From assembly GCA_005879255.1 (NCBI GenBank), contig VBKY01000004.1, forward strand, positions 1-13,987: DNA of 13,987 nucleotides, written 5' to 3'. The position numbers and the translations under genes were made by a program. This DNA comes from Deltaproteobacteria bacterium. GTDB taxonomy: Bacteria; Desulfobacterota_B; Binatia; UBA9968. Position 1 is the stretch's first letter. The number at the start of each line of letters is the position of its first letter. Positions 1 to 7,306 of this stretch are shown here, piece by piece. The notes under the pieces were generated by a model. The model made no database searches. It saw nothing but the letters and a program-made list of their open reading frames with translations, and was not told where the DNA came from.

Positions 1-4
1 ATTT

Positions 5-259
5 ATGGTAGAAGAGACAGCGGAACAAAGATTGGCTCGACTGGAAGCTGAAAACAAAGCGTTGCGCGACCAGATCGAGCAACGAAAGCCGGGACAACTG
101 CGTCTAAAGGTCAGTGAAAAGGGAGGTCTTTCGGTTTACGGATTGGGAAGATTCCCTGTGACGCTGTACAAGGAACAGTGGGTGAGGTTGCTGGACCATG
201 GCGAGGAGATCAAAAAATTTCTCCACGAGAACGATCAACAGCTCAAGGCCAAGCAGTGA
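5..259 (+). CDS. small conserved hypothetical protein, 84 aa
   Basis: The protein opens with a short charged amphipathic helix (about residues 4-30, EQRLARLEAENKALRDQ) that looks like a leucine-zipper-type coiled coil. A compact domain of about 50 residues follows, with the motif KVSEKGGLSVYGLGRFPVTL (residues 36-55) and then YKEQWVRLLD. I recall this motif, with the YGLGRFPVTLY core, in small uncharacterised bacterial proteins of about 80-100 residues; no function is known to me. There is no signal peptide or membrane segment, so it is probably cytosolic. The ATG lies four bases from the window edge, so its ribosome binding site is not visible and an upstream start cannot be excluded. The next gene, 170 bp away, is on the other strand, so it has no partner in view. 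Confidence 0.7.
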   Translation: MVEETAEQRLARLEAENKALRDQIEQRKPGQLRLKVSEKGGLSVYGLGRFPVTLYKEQWVRLLDHGEEIKKFLHENDQQLKAKQ

Positions 260-429
260 AGCTGTCCCTAGAATAGCCCTATCCGGCACGAGCATACTTT
301 TCGAATAGCCAAAACAAATCGGTCCACCGGCAGTCAACATTCCGATTGTCAGCGGGGCAAGTTTGGATCGGGACGCCAGTTGGTCTCTAGTGGATGATTC
401 GCGGCTTAAGCGTTTTGAAGATCCGCTCG

Positions 430-1368
430 CTATCTCTTCTCTGGCGAATGAAAAGTATCCAAAAGCCGCCGGCGCATAGCTTCTTCACCGCCCGGTAGCA
501 GGTCGAACTTTGTCGTGTTGTCGATGCTCCGCAGAATGCTTTGACCTTCGCCGTCCTCATGCATCGATTGCAAGACACGCGCGAGCCGCTCAATCAGTTC
601 GGGCGCAAGATTCTTTCGAACTGAGACGAGGTGACGCGGAAGTAATTCTGTTTGGGCCAGAATATTAAGATCGGCTTTTCTTTTGTCGTCCAATGCCGCG
701 TAATCGTCGTCACTGAGAGCGCCGGCCGCTACCTGTTTCGAGAGAACCCATCCAACGAGAACATCCTGCGTCTGGGCAAACACGTAGCCCACTTCCGTTG
801 CGGGAACGGTTGCGCTCAACGCGGATACTGGCAATAGCTTAAAGCCGTTTCTTTGGAGGAACAACTTGGGTAAAAAGTAACCCGATGTCGATTCGGCATC
901 CTCGAAGGCGATGATTTTGCCGCGTAAGTCTTGGATATGGTTGGTGCCGCCGTTTTTGTTTGTGGCAATCAGGCTGCGATACTCCGCTTTGCCCCCTTTC
1001 CACCGTCTCAGCAACAACTTTGCCGCCCCATGAACTTGGTTAACGACATAGGTTGGATAAGGGCTCTCCATGAAGAAGTCGACTTTATTCTGGTCGAGAA
1101 GCTTGGCGAGCTCAGACAAGCTACGGGCGACCACTACTTGTCCCTCGGCATCCATCGGAGCCGACAATTTACGCGCGACGTAGCGCGCCAGATCACGAAA
1201 ATGCTCTGCAATATCTTGCTGATTTGTCTCAGATACGAGCCCCAGGGTGATGGTTTTCACTTCGTTTCGAAGCGGCGTTTGGCCGGCGACCTCAGAGCAG
1301 AGATTGGCGCCTAGTAGGAACATCGCGGCTGCCAGAGCAATTGAGAACTTGAGCGTTTGTCGTATCAT
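430..1368 (-). CDS. PhnD-like periplasmic phosphate/phosphonate-type binding protein, 312 aa
   Basis: This is a periplasmic solute-binding protein of the PhnD family (phosphonate/phosphite/phosphate ABC-type binding proteins). An N-terminal signal peptide is clear: basic MIRQ, a hydrophobic core at residues 8-22 and probable cleavage after the VAG at residues 27-29. The Cys at residue 24 does not sit in a proper lipobox, so a lipoprotein is unlikely. Two family hallmarks are visible: DFFMESPYPTYV at residues 97-108 and LRGKIIAFEDAESTSGYFLP at 148-167, the latter forming part of the anion pocket in characterised members. Length is normal. There is no permease or ATPase gene beside it, so it is either an orphan binding protein sharing a transporter elsewhere or the sensor part of a signalling pair. 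The start is an ATG with only a weak GGA ribosome site. It is divergent from the coiled-coil gene. Ligand not assignable. Confidence 0.85.
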   Translation of the reverse strand: MIRQTLKFSIALAAAMFLLGANLCSEVAGQTPLRNEVKTITLGLVSETNQQDIAEHFRDLARYVARKLSAPMDAEGQVVVARSLSELAKLLDQNKVDFFMESPYPTYVVNQVHGAAKLLLRRWKGGKAEYRSLIATNKNGGTNHIQDLRGKIIAFEDAESTSGYFLPKLFLQRNGFKLLPVSALSATVPATEVGYVFAQTQDVLVGWVLSKQVAAGALSDDDYAALDDKRKADLNILAQTELLPRHLVSVRKNLAPELIERLARVLQSMHEDGEGQSILRSIDNTTKFDLLPGGEEAMRRRLLDTFHSPEKR

Positions 1369-1645
1369 CGTGCTATCCAGGTGGATTGAATAGTATTGTA
1401 ACTATACGACTGCGGAGGACTTGACAAGAATCACCGCCGGGCTATCAATCTGTACTGCGGAGGCACGACCCTCCACACTCGAATGCTGTGCGTGCAGCGA
1501 AGCCGCCAACCGGTTTGTCCATTCTGTTTGCGCCACTCGCTCGAGTTCGGTATCCATGGGCGTGAAACGGCTGTGTCCTGTACAGCGAGAATGGTCATGA
1601 TGGTCCAATGGGTGGCGGGCGTAGGTTGCACGGACAAGGTCGTTT

Positions 1646-1664
1646 TTTGGCAGTATTTGCCAAA
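1646..1664. promoter_or_regulatory. inverted repeat TTTGGCA-N5-TGCCAAA, possible operator
   Basis: TTTGGCAGTATTTGCCAAA is a perfect 7-bp inverted repeat with a 5-bp centre. The right arm, read as TTTGCCAAA (1656-1664), recurs as its exact reverse complement TTTGGCAAA at 1704-1712, where it covers the -35 box of the promoter for the coiled-coil gene. Three copies of one half-site, one overlapping a -35 box, suggest binding of a dimeric regulator. No T-run follows on either strand, so this is unlikely to be a terminator. Regulator unknown. Confidence 0.4.
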
Positions 1665-1704
1665 CCGGTGCTATTTTGGGTTAGCAAATCACCGACAAAT
1701 TTCT

Positions 1705-1733
1705 TTGGCAAATCGTATCCAGAAGCGTAAAAT
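1705..1733 (+). promoter_or_regulatory. sigma-70-type promoter for the coiled-coil gene
   Basis: TTGGCA (1705-1710) and TAAAAT (1728-1733) are separated by exactly 17 bp; each matches the consensus in five of six positions. Transcription would start near 1740, leaving a leader of about 48 nt before the ATG at 1788. The -10 box lies inside a 13-bp palindrome, GCGTAAAATACGC (1725-1737), and the -35 inside a TTTGGCAAA half-site, so both boxes could be covered by a repressor. Confidence 0.6.
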
Positions 1734-1787
1734 ACGCAGATCACGAAAGGCGTAGTCCATCGCCTTACAATCGAGGCGTAACTCTTT

Positions 1788-4700
1788 ATGAGGACACGAG
1801 AAAAAGTTGTTGTTTTGCTGCTTCTGGCGGCGCTCATCTTGGGCGCGCTGATTTTCTTTGCGTTTAGAGATAACGAGGTCGAAGCCAATCGTTTTCGTTG
1901 GCTCCTCGCAAACAATATCAAATTCGGTCTGTCATCTCCCGGTAAGTTTCTCGACGAGCTACCCGCCGGCAGTTTGGTTTATGGGGGCTTGGCAATCTTC
2001 GCGGTAGTCATGGCGATTATCGTCTTGAAAATGGTCCGAGACGGCGAAATCCAGGCGCTCAGAAGGCACTTGTTGAATTTGCGAGCAGAGAAGAATCAGA
2101 CGGAGAGTTTACTCCAGGAGGAAGTCTGGAAAGGAAAACACGAACGCCAGGCCAGGGACTCTGTGAGGAAAGATCTCGAGTCCAGCATTGACAAGATAGA
2201 GTTATTGATCAGCGAGCTTAATGAAAAGGAGAAACTGTTAAAGGCCCGCGACACGGAACTGATGGCCGCGAAGTCAAGCGCCCTGGATTATGCCGATTCA
2301 GCGCCATCCAAGGACCCAGCCGAACGATTGCTACGGGAAGAGCTAAAGAAAAAAACTGAGATGTTGCAGTCGAGCAACTCTACCATCAACGAACTGCAGC
2401 AACGCCTGAGCGCCAAGACCAGGCTGTGGGAGAGTCAATTACGCGAGAAAGACGGGCTTTTGAAAGGCCGTGAACAAGAATTAGACGGGCTCCGGACTGA
2501 GATTGTTGATCTTGGGGGGCGGTTGGGTGAAATGGAAGCCGCCAAAAAACGAGCGGAGGATCTCCTCCACGAAGAGCTGCGGCAGAAGAAGGAAGTGCTC
2601 GAAGCGAACGACCTCGCGATGAGAACCGAGGAGAAACGCTTAAGTGAAAAGATTCGCATTCTCGAAAGCCAGGTTAGCGAGAAAGAGAGACTCCTGAGAA
2701 CCCGCGACACTGAGGTTAACGGCTTTCGCAGACAACTGAGCGAGCTTGATGCCGCCAAGGAACAGATGGAAAGCCGCTTTCAGGAGGAACTTGGAAAGCT
2801 AGATCAGGATCGCCGTGCCAAGGAAGATATCATTAATGATCTCGAACAAAGATTGGGTACGAGCCTCCACGGTTTGCGCAATGAGGTCGGCGAAAAAGAT
2901 CTACTGCTACAGGCGCGCGACGGAGAATTAAAAGCACTCAATTCGGAAGTAAAGGCCATTTCGCTAAGACTGAGTGAAATGGCGGCGGCCAAAGTTCGCG
3001 CGGAAGAGTCTCTGGGAGAAGAGCTCAGGAAAGAAAAGCAGCAGCGCGACGCGGATAAAACCGCCTTTCGAGAGAAAGAAGAACACCTCAATAAGGAAAT
3101 CCATCTCTTGACGGCTCAGTTGAACGAAAGAAACGAAGCTTTAAAGAGCCGTGACGGAGACATAAAATCGCTCAAGCAGGAAGTTAAAGCCGTCGCACTG
3201 CGGTTGGACGAGCTCAATGCGGCGAAAGAGCGCACTGAAGCATTGCTGCAGAAAGAGTTACAGGAGGAAAAGCAGCAACGCGAGGCCAAGGAACTCGCCA
3301 GCCGTGATCTCGAAGAGCGATATGGCAAACAGGTTCAGAGTCTAAAGACTCAGCTGGGCGAGAAGGACGCGTTTCTAGCGAGGCGCAATGAAGAGATAAA
3401 ATCGCTCAAGATCCAAGTCGACTCGCTGGCCGAACAATTGAGCAAGGTGGGATCGGCAAAGGAACGGGCGGCAAGCTTGCTCCAGCAAAAGCTGAGAACG
3501 GAAAAAGAAGTACTCCAAGCGAGCGACTCGGCGATCAAAGAAATCGAAGACAGTTTCAAAGCGAAGATTGAATCCCTCGAAGACCAGTTGCACGCCAAGC
3601 AGGAACTCGTGGGCAGTCGGGATAGAGAAGTTGAGGCGCTCACGTCCGAGATGGCTTCGCTCAATCAACGAATGGCCGAGTTGGGGGCAGCCAAGGAGCA
3701 TACCGAGAGATTGTTCCAAGAAGCCGTGAGGGAAAGAGCCGATCTACTACAATCGAAAGATGCCGGCATTAAGAGACTTGAGGAAGACCTAGCAGAAAAG
3801 CTGCGAAGACTGGAGAGCCAGTTACGAGAAAAGGACGAATTGATCCATAGCGGTGAAGCCGAGCTGAACGCATTCAAGAATCAGCTTACCGAGCTGGCGA
3901 GCTCAAAAGAGCAGGCGGCGCGCACGCTGCAGGATGACCTCAGGCAGAAGTCCGAGTTGCTCGACGAGAATGCCGCGGCGATCAATGCGCTGGAGGAGCG
4001 CTTCAGTACAAGGATCCACACCCTGGAAAGTGCTCTAAGTGAAAAACAGGAGCTTGTTGAAGCCCGCGACGCGGAGCTCAAGGAGCTCCGGTCCAAGACA
4101 AACACGCTGTCCGGAGAGCTAGTCGAGTTGGAAACATCGAAGGATCACGCGACCCGTTTACTCCACGAAGACCTCAGGCAAAAGACCGAATTGCTCCAGT
4201 CGAAAGAGTCTGCCATGAAAGCGTTGGAAGAACGTTTGACCGGCAAACTTCGTTCCCTAGAAAATCAGGTGAGTCAAAAACAGGAGCTCTTAGCTGCGCG
4301 TGATACCGAGCTTGACGCGCTGATGGCTAAGGTGAGTGAGTTAACCCAGAAACTTAGCGAGCTAGGCGCTGAACGGGAACGGTCGGATCGTCTGCTCCAG
4401 GAAGGGCTTCGGGAAAAGACCGCACTGCTGCAGTCTAAAGAGACTTCCATCGGCGAGTTGGAGGAACGCTTGAAGGGAAGAGTGGAATCTCTTGAGCGCC
4501 AGCTCATGGAAAGGCAGAAGCTCCTGGAAGCCAGCGGCGTGGAGCTAAGCGAACTCCACACGCAAATGAATGTCATAACCGAGCGGCTCAACGAGACGGA
4601 AACAGCGAAGGTATATCTGGAAGGCTTGCTCCACCAACAACAGAGCAAAGCAGATCAAGCGCTTGTGTCCGCCGCCGGCCTAAACGGCGAGGCACACGAT

Positions 4701-4892
4701 TTGGACACACTGGTTAGCGAAAGAGAACAGCTGCTCAAGGCGCGCGATAAGTTGATTCAAGATCTAATGACGGAGCTGAAAGAAAAGAAAACGCAACTCG
4801 CCAGACAAGAGATCGACGTTTGGCAGAAAATCGAACGTCGCGAGGCATGGAAGCATCGGCTATCGAAGATTGGCATACGGATTAAGGACTGA
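1788..4892 (+). CDS. membrane-anchored giant coiled-coil repeat protein, 1034 aa
   Basis: I do not recognise a named family. Two hydrophobic segments, about residues 7-26 and 61-82, are separated by a loop of about 35 residues. Basic residues before the first and after the second segment predict both termini in the cytoplasm and the loop outside. From about residue 85 to the end the chain is rich in Glu, Lys, Leu, Arg and Gln. It has no proline after residue 177 and no cysteine, which is characteristic of a long uninterrupted alpha-helical coiled coil. From residue 134 it is made of about 12 tandem units around a LExQLxEKxxLLxxRDxEL core. A Pro-containing break (SAPSKDPAER, 171-180) lies in the first unit. 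It has no ATPase, SMC or enzymatic domain, so a scaffold, tether or spacer from the inner membrane into the cytoplasm is the natural inference. GAGG 11 nt before the ATG may be the ribosome site. Transcribed alone as far as can be seen. Confidence 0.8.
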   Translation: MRTREKVVVLLLLAALILGALIFFAFRDNEVEANRFRWLLANNIKFGLSSPGKFLDELPAGSLVYGGLAIFAVVMAIIVLKMVRDGEIQALRRHLLNLRAEKNQTESLLQEEVWKGKHERQARDSVRKDLESSIDKIELLISELNEKEKLLKARDTELMAAKSSALDYADSAPSKDPAERLLREELKKKTEMLQSSNSTINELQQRLSAKTRLWESQLREKDGLLKGREQELDGLRTEIVDLGGRLGEMEAAKKRAEDLLHEELRQKKEVLEANDLAMRTEEKRLSEKIRILESQVSEKERLLRTRDTEVNGFRRQLSELDAAKEQMESRFQEELGKLDQDRRAKEDIINDLEQRLGTSLHGLRNEVGEKDLLLQARDGELKALNSEVKAISLRLSEMAAAKVRAEESLGEELRKEKQQRDADKTAFREKEEHLNKEIHLLTAQLNERNEALKSRDGDIKSLKQEVKAVALRLDELNAAKERTEALLQKELQEEKQQREAKELASRDLEERYGKQVQSLKTQLGEKDAFLARRNEEIKSLKIQVDSLAEQLSKVGSAKERAASLLQQKLRTEKEVLQASDSAIKEIEDSFKAKIESLEDQLHAKQELVGSRDREVEALTSEMASLNQRMAELGAAKEHTERLFQEAVRERADLLQSKDAGIKRLEEDLAEKLRRLESQLREKDELIHSGEAELNAFKNQLTELASSKEQAARTLQDDLRQKSELLDENAAAINALEERFSTRIHTLESALSEKQELVEARDAELKELRSKTNTLSGELVELETSKDHATRLLHEDLRQKTELLQSKESAMKALEERLTGKLRSLENQVSQKQELLAARDTELDALMAKVSELTQKLSELGAERERSDRLLQEGLREKTALLQSKETSIGELEERLKGRVESLERQLMERQKLLEASGVELSELHTQMNVITERLNETETAKVYLEGLLHQQQSKADQALVSAAGLNGEAHDLDTLVSEREQLLKARDKLIQDLMTELKEKKTQLARQEIDVWQKIERREAWKHRLSKIGIRIKD
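2187..4748 (+). repeat. tandem 78-residue (or 71-residue) coding repeats in the coiled-coil protein
   Basis: Aligning units on the core LExQLxEKxxLLxxRDxEL places unit starts at residues 134, 208, 286, 357, 435, 513, 591, 669, 740, 818, 896 and 966. Successive lengths are 74, 78, 71, 78, 78, 78, 78, 71, 78, 78 and 70, followed by a partial unit. Within a unit the order is: core, then RLSELxAAKERxExLLQEEL, then RQKxELLQSKxSAIxxLEERL. The two 71-residue units lack exactly seven residues in the middle. The copies are diverged at DNA and protein level, so this is an old duplication series and not a recent slippage tract. Confidence 0.75.
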
Positions 4893-4924
4893 TCGGTTTC
4901 ACCGGCATTCTTGTAGATTGTTCG

Positions 4925-5038
4925 TTATTTCTTCCGTCCGTACACGCCATCGATATAACCACTCTTGTCGAGCTCTTCGATGAAGCGCGCATCGACGAAA
5001 TCCTGCGGCTTGACCGCTTTGGCCCTGGGAGGCCGGAG
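4925..5038 (-). pseudogene. C-terminal remnant of an NMT1/THI5-like substrate-binding protein gene
   Basis: Reading the minus strand directly after the TAG stop of the decarboxylase beta gene, in the same frame, gives 37 residues that include AVKPQDFVDARFIEELDKSG and YIDGVYGRKK before TAA. From memory this resembles the C-termini of NMT1/THI5-like (NrtA/SsuA-type) binding proteins, which often end in a KPxDFxDxRFxxELDxSGFID-like stretch. There is no start codon, signal peptide or ligand domain, so it cannot encode a working protein. It probably marks a binding-protein gene that once followed the decarboxylase genes and lost all but its 3' end by deletion. The alternative, that it is the true C-terminus of the beta subunit cut off by a recent stop mutation, is less likely given its sequence type. 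Confidence 0.6.
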
Positions 5039-5653
5039 CTACTTTAGTAAGTAGCTCGCGGGAGGCGGAACACGCAGGATATTAACGTCTTCGGTCTCTT
5101 CGACGTAGCGGATGAATCGATACTTGTTCTCCAATTCATCGTAGCGCAGCGGCGGCGCTTCGGCGCGGCCGGCTTCGATGCGCGCCCAGATAAAATGGGG
5201 GCCGTCATTCTTCAAGGCTAGACCCACGGCGTCTTTCAATTCATGGACGCTGGTCGCGGTTTGCGAGCTCTTGATCCCGGCGTTGCGCGCGACGCCGGCG
5301 AAATCGATATTTTCCGCAGTCGCGACCGTGGGTTCGCCGCCGGAGGATTCGTATTGCTGGTTGTCCCAGCAAATGTGAATGAGATTCTTTGGCTGATGCA
5401 GCCCGATGGTCGCCAGCGATCCGAGGTTCATCCACAAGGCGCCGTCACCGTCGAAGACAAAGACTTTTCGTTTGGGCAAGGCGATGGCGAGGCCGAGGCC
5501 GATCGATGAGCACAGGCCGAGCGTCTTGACCTGAATATTCCCATCGCTTGGGTGTACCGCGTTCCATTCCGCGGTAGCGCCGCCGGCCGTGGTGACGAAC
5601 AATTCGTCCTTGATCAACGGCGCGATTATCTGAAGACATTCAAAGCGCTTCAT
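5039..5653 (-). CDS. thiamine-diphosphate decarboxylase, beta (TPP-binding) subunit, 204 aa
   Basis: This is the C-terminal TPP-binding half of a split 2-oxo-acid decarboxylase, closest in layout to sulfopyruvate decarboxylase beta (ComE) and to the C-terminal half of phosphonopyruvate decarboxylase. The diphosphate/Mg site is visible: GDG at residues 69-71, followed after about 25 residues by WDNQQYESSGG (96-106), the equivalent of the NN end of the TPP motif. Residues 43-56 (KTLGLCSSIGLGLA) match the family's G-x-GL-C-SS-IGLGLA-like segment, and FVFDGDGALWMNLGSLATIG follows. There is no signal peptide, so it is cytosolic. The ATG lies 11 bp after the alpha subunit's stop, with GAGAAG as ribosome site, so the two are co-transcribed and probably translated in step. 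The substrate (sulfopyruvate, phosphonopyruvate or another 2-oxo acid) cannot be told from sequence alone. Confidence 0.85.
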   Translation of the reverse strand: MKRFECLQIIAPLIKDELFVTTAGGATAEWNAVHPSDGNIQVKTLGLCSSIGLGLAIALPKRKVFVFDGDGALWMNLGSLATIGLHQPKNLIHICWDNQQYESSGGEPTVATAENIDFAGVARNAGIKSSQTATSVHELKDAVGLALKNDGPHFIWARIEAGRAEAPPLRYDELENKYRFIRYVEETEDVNILRVPPPASYLLK

Positions 5654-5664
5654 TTTCTTCTCGG

Positions 5665-6165
5665 TTACAATACCGCGCGCGTGAGCAGCAACGCCACGGG
5701 TCGTTTTGAGCTGGTGGCTAACGTCACCGCGCCGGCAATGTCTTGCTTCACCTTTGCCGGATCACGCATCACAATATATTTGATTCCCAGTCCTTGGAGC
5801 ACTGGCTCGGTGACGAGTCCGACCATGTGAAAGGCATTGTCGCCGATATCGCCGGCGTAATAGATCAGCAGCAAAACTGGAATGCCGAATTGTAGCGCCG
5901 TGGTCGTGAGGCCGTTGCAGCTGTTCAAGAGCCCGCCGTTCTGCATCAGCATGGCGGCTTTCTTGCCGCCGAGATGAGCGCCGGTGCAAACGCCAATGCC
6001 CTCTTCTTCGCGGCCCACCGGAACATGCGTAATCTCCTTGTCTTGATAGAGGAGATTGATTAGCTGCAACATGTTGATGTCGGGAACGCTGGACACGAGA
6101 TCGATGCCGGCTTCTTTCAAGCCAGATAGAATTTGTTGTGCTCCAGCGACGGTTCCCACGTCCAA
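5665..6165 (-). CDS. thiamine-diphosphate decarboxylase, alpha (pyrimidine-binding) subunit, 166 aa
   Basis: This is the N-terminal PYR half of the split decarboxylase, resembling sulfopyruvate decarboxylase alpha (ComD). VPVGREEEGIGVCTGAHLGG (residues 48-67) carries the conserved Glu cluster that activates the thiamine pyrimidine ring. AMLMQNGGLLNSCNGL (71-86) is the typical following segment, and IPVLLLIYYAGDIGDN (95-110) leads towards the active site. The length suits a stand-alone PYR subunit. The likely start is TTG at 6163-6165, preceded by GAGG four bases upstream; a GTG two codons downstream is the alternative. It works with the beta subunit as an alpha/beta enzyme in the cytosol. A promoter with TTGACA and TACAAG lies just upstream and gives a very short leader. 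It is divergent from tctC. Confidence 0.83.
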   Translation of the reverse strand: MDVGTVAGAQQILSGLKEAGIDLVSSVPDINMLQLINLLYQDKEITHVPVGREEEGIGVCTGAHLGGKKAAMLMQNGGLLNSCNGLTTTALQFGIPVLLLIYYAGDIGDNAFHMVGLVTEPVLQGLGIKYIVMRDPAKVKQDIAGAVTLATSSKRPVALLLTRAVL

Positions 6166-6182
6166 ATGTCCTCTGTGGCTTC

Positions 6183-6211
6183 CTTGTAGAAAACCTCGCC
6201 GCTCGTGTCAA
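6183..6211 (-). promoter_or_regulatory. promoter of the decarboxylase alpha-beta operon
   Basis: On the minus strand a perfect TTGACA (plus-strand 6206-6211) is followed after 17 bp by TACAAG (6183-6188), four of six matches to TATAAT. The predicted transcription start near 6176 lies only about 11 bp before the TTG start codon, with GAGG in between. Confidence 0.5.
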
Positions 6212-6229
6212 GATTCACGATAGAATTGA

Positions 6230-6259
6230 TTGACAGTGGACGGCAGATTCTGTTAGCAA
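6230..6259 (+). promoter_or_regulatory. possible tctCBA promoter (good -35, weak -10)
   Basis: A perfect TTGACA (6230-6235) points towards tctC. The best -10 is TAGCAA (6254-6259) at an 18-bp spacing, only three of six matches, so activation by a regulator may be needed. It mirrors the TTGACA of the divergent decarboxylase promoter: the two -35 boxes are back to back with 18 bp between them. Confidence 0.35.
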
Positions 6260-6309
6260 AACGATCTAAATCGGCGGCACAAATTTAGTGTTCTGTTGGG
6301 AGTGAAAGC

Positions 6310-7275
6310 ATGTTGACGCTCAACTTTAAGGGATTGTTTTTCATCGTTGCACTAGCGTTGTTTATCCCGTTGGCGGACGCCGCCGAGTATCCGAACAAGA
6401 CGATACAGATCATCAATCCGTTTCCACCGGGCGCAGTGACCGATATCGTGGCGCGGATTGTCGCGCCGAAAATGTCGACGGCGCTCGGCCAACAGGTGGT
6501 CGTCGTCAATAAGGCCGGCGGCGGCGGCGCGGTCGGAATTCAAGCCGCCAAGGATGCCGCGCCGGACGGTTATACGATTCTCGTCACGCCGCCGCCAATT
6601 CTGCTCATTCCCATCGTCAACAAAAATTCCGGTTTTACAATGAAAGACTTTGCGCCGCTTTCCTTGGCGACCAGCAGCCCGAATACAACGGTCGTGAAAG
6701 GCGATGCGCCGTGGAAGACGCTCGAAGAATTCATCGCGGATGCGAAGAAGAATGCGGGTCAGCTCACCTATGGTTCCGCCGGCCCCGGAACCACGCCGCA
6801 CTTTATCGGGGAGCTGGTGAAGCTTAAAACCAAGATTGATTTGACCCATGTTCCTTTGGGCTCAGAATCGGCGGCGGCCACCGCTGTGCTGGGCGGTCAC
6901 GTGAATATCGCGTTTCTTACCTTGGGCACGACTCGCAGTCACATCGAAGCGGGCACGATGCGGGCGCTGGCGGTGGCGTCCAACCGGCGTCTTAAAGATT
7001 TTCCGAACGTACCGACGACGGTTGAAAAAGGGTTCTCCGAGCTGAACCTGAAAATCTGGGTGGGCTTTTTCGCTCCGGCAAAAACGCCGCCGGCGATCGT
7101 AAAGAGACTCGCCGCGGCGGTCGGCGACAGTCTCAAGGATCCGGAGATCATCGCCAATATCGAGAAGAGCCAAGCGCTCATTGAAAATCTCGGTCCGCAG
7201 GAAGCGGCGAAGTTTTACGCCGAAGAGGAACGTAAGTGGACCGAAGTGGCGCACAGCGCCAAGATCACTAACTGA
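6310..7275 (+). CDS. tctC: TctC/Bug-family periplasmic binding protein of a tripartite tricarboxylate transporter, 321 aa
   Basis: This protein captures a carboxylic acid in the periplasm and passes it to the TctAB membrane complex. The signal peptide (core at residues 9-20, cleavage after LADA at 24) is followed by Bug-family landmarks. These are FPPGAVTDIVAR (38-49), the carboxylate-binding loop region VVNKAGGGGAVG (65-76), APDGYTIL (84-91) and LTYGSAGPGTTPHFIGEL (152-169). Length is typical. The start is fixed by GGGAG seven bases upstream of the ATG. It heads a three-gene cassette with tctB 31 bp downstream and tctA after it. TctC proteins are very numerous as orphans in some bacteria; here it sits with its complete membrane partners. 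Substrate unknown: Bug proteins bind citrate, aspartate, aromatic acids and others. Confidence 0.92.
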   Translation: MLTLNFKGLFFIVALALFIPLADAAEYPNKTIQIINPFPPGAVTDIVARIVAPKMSTALGQQVVVVNKAGGGGAVGIQAAKDAAPDGYTILVTPPPILLIPIVNKNSGFTMKDFAPLSLATSSPNTTVVKGDAPWKTLEEFIADAKKNAGQLTYGSAGPGTTPHFIGELVKLKTKIDLTHVPLGSESAAATAVLGGHVNIAFLTLGTTRSHIEAGTMRALAVASNRRLKDFPNVPTTVEKGFSELNLKIWVGFFAPAKTPPAIVKRLAAAVGDSLKDPEIIANIEKSQALIENLGPQEAAKFYAEEERKWTEVAHSAKITN

Positions 7276-7306
7276 GCGCGCGTCGAGTTATCTGCGGTTC
7301 TGATCG

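Larger units (their letters stand above)
1369..1787. other. 419-bp divergent intergenic region
   Basis: No convincing gene lies here: the short open frames on both strands overlap one another and have no recognisable motifs. The right half holds a strong sigma-70-like promoter for the coiled-coil gene and surrounding dyads, listed separately. The left half should contain the promoter of the PhnD-like gene, but I find no good pair of boxes for it. A TACAAT lies about 27 bp upstream of its ATG on the minus strand, without a matching -35. Confidence 0.6.

Noticed and set aside
1421..1448. TTGACA followed by TATCAA on the plus strand
   Set aside because: The -10 match is only four of six, and no gene starts downstream until 1788, where a better promoter exists.
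1474..1590. Short inverted repeats GCTGT/ACAGC and GGAGG/CCTCC as terminators or small RNA
   Set aside because: Stems of five pairs without T-runs are common by chance, and no gene ends here.
2435..4648. Series of Ser/Leu-rich minus-strand open frames opposite the coiled-coil gene
   Set aside because: They are mirror images of Glu/Lys/Leu-rich repeat codons, have low complexity and no ribosome sites.
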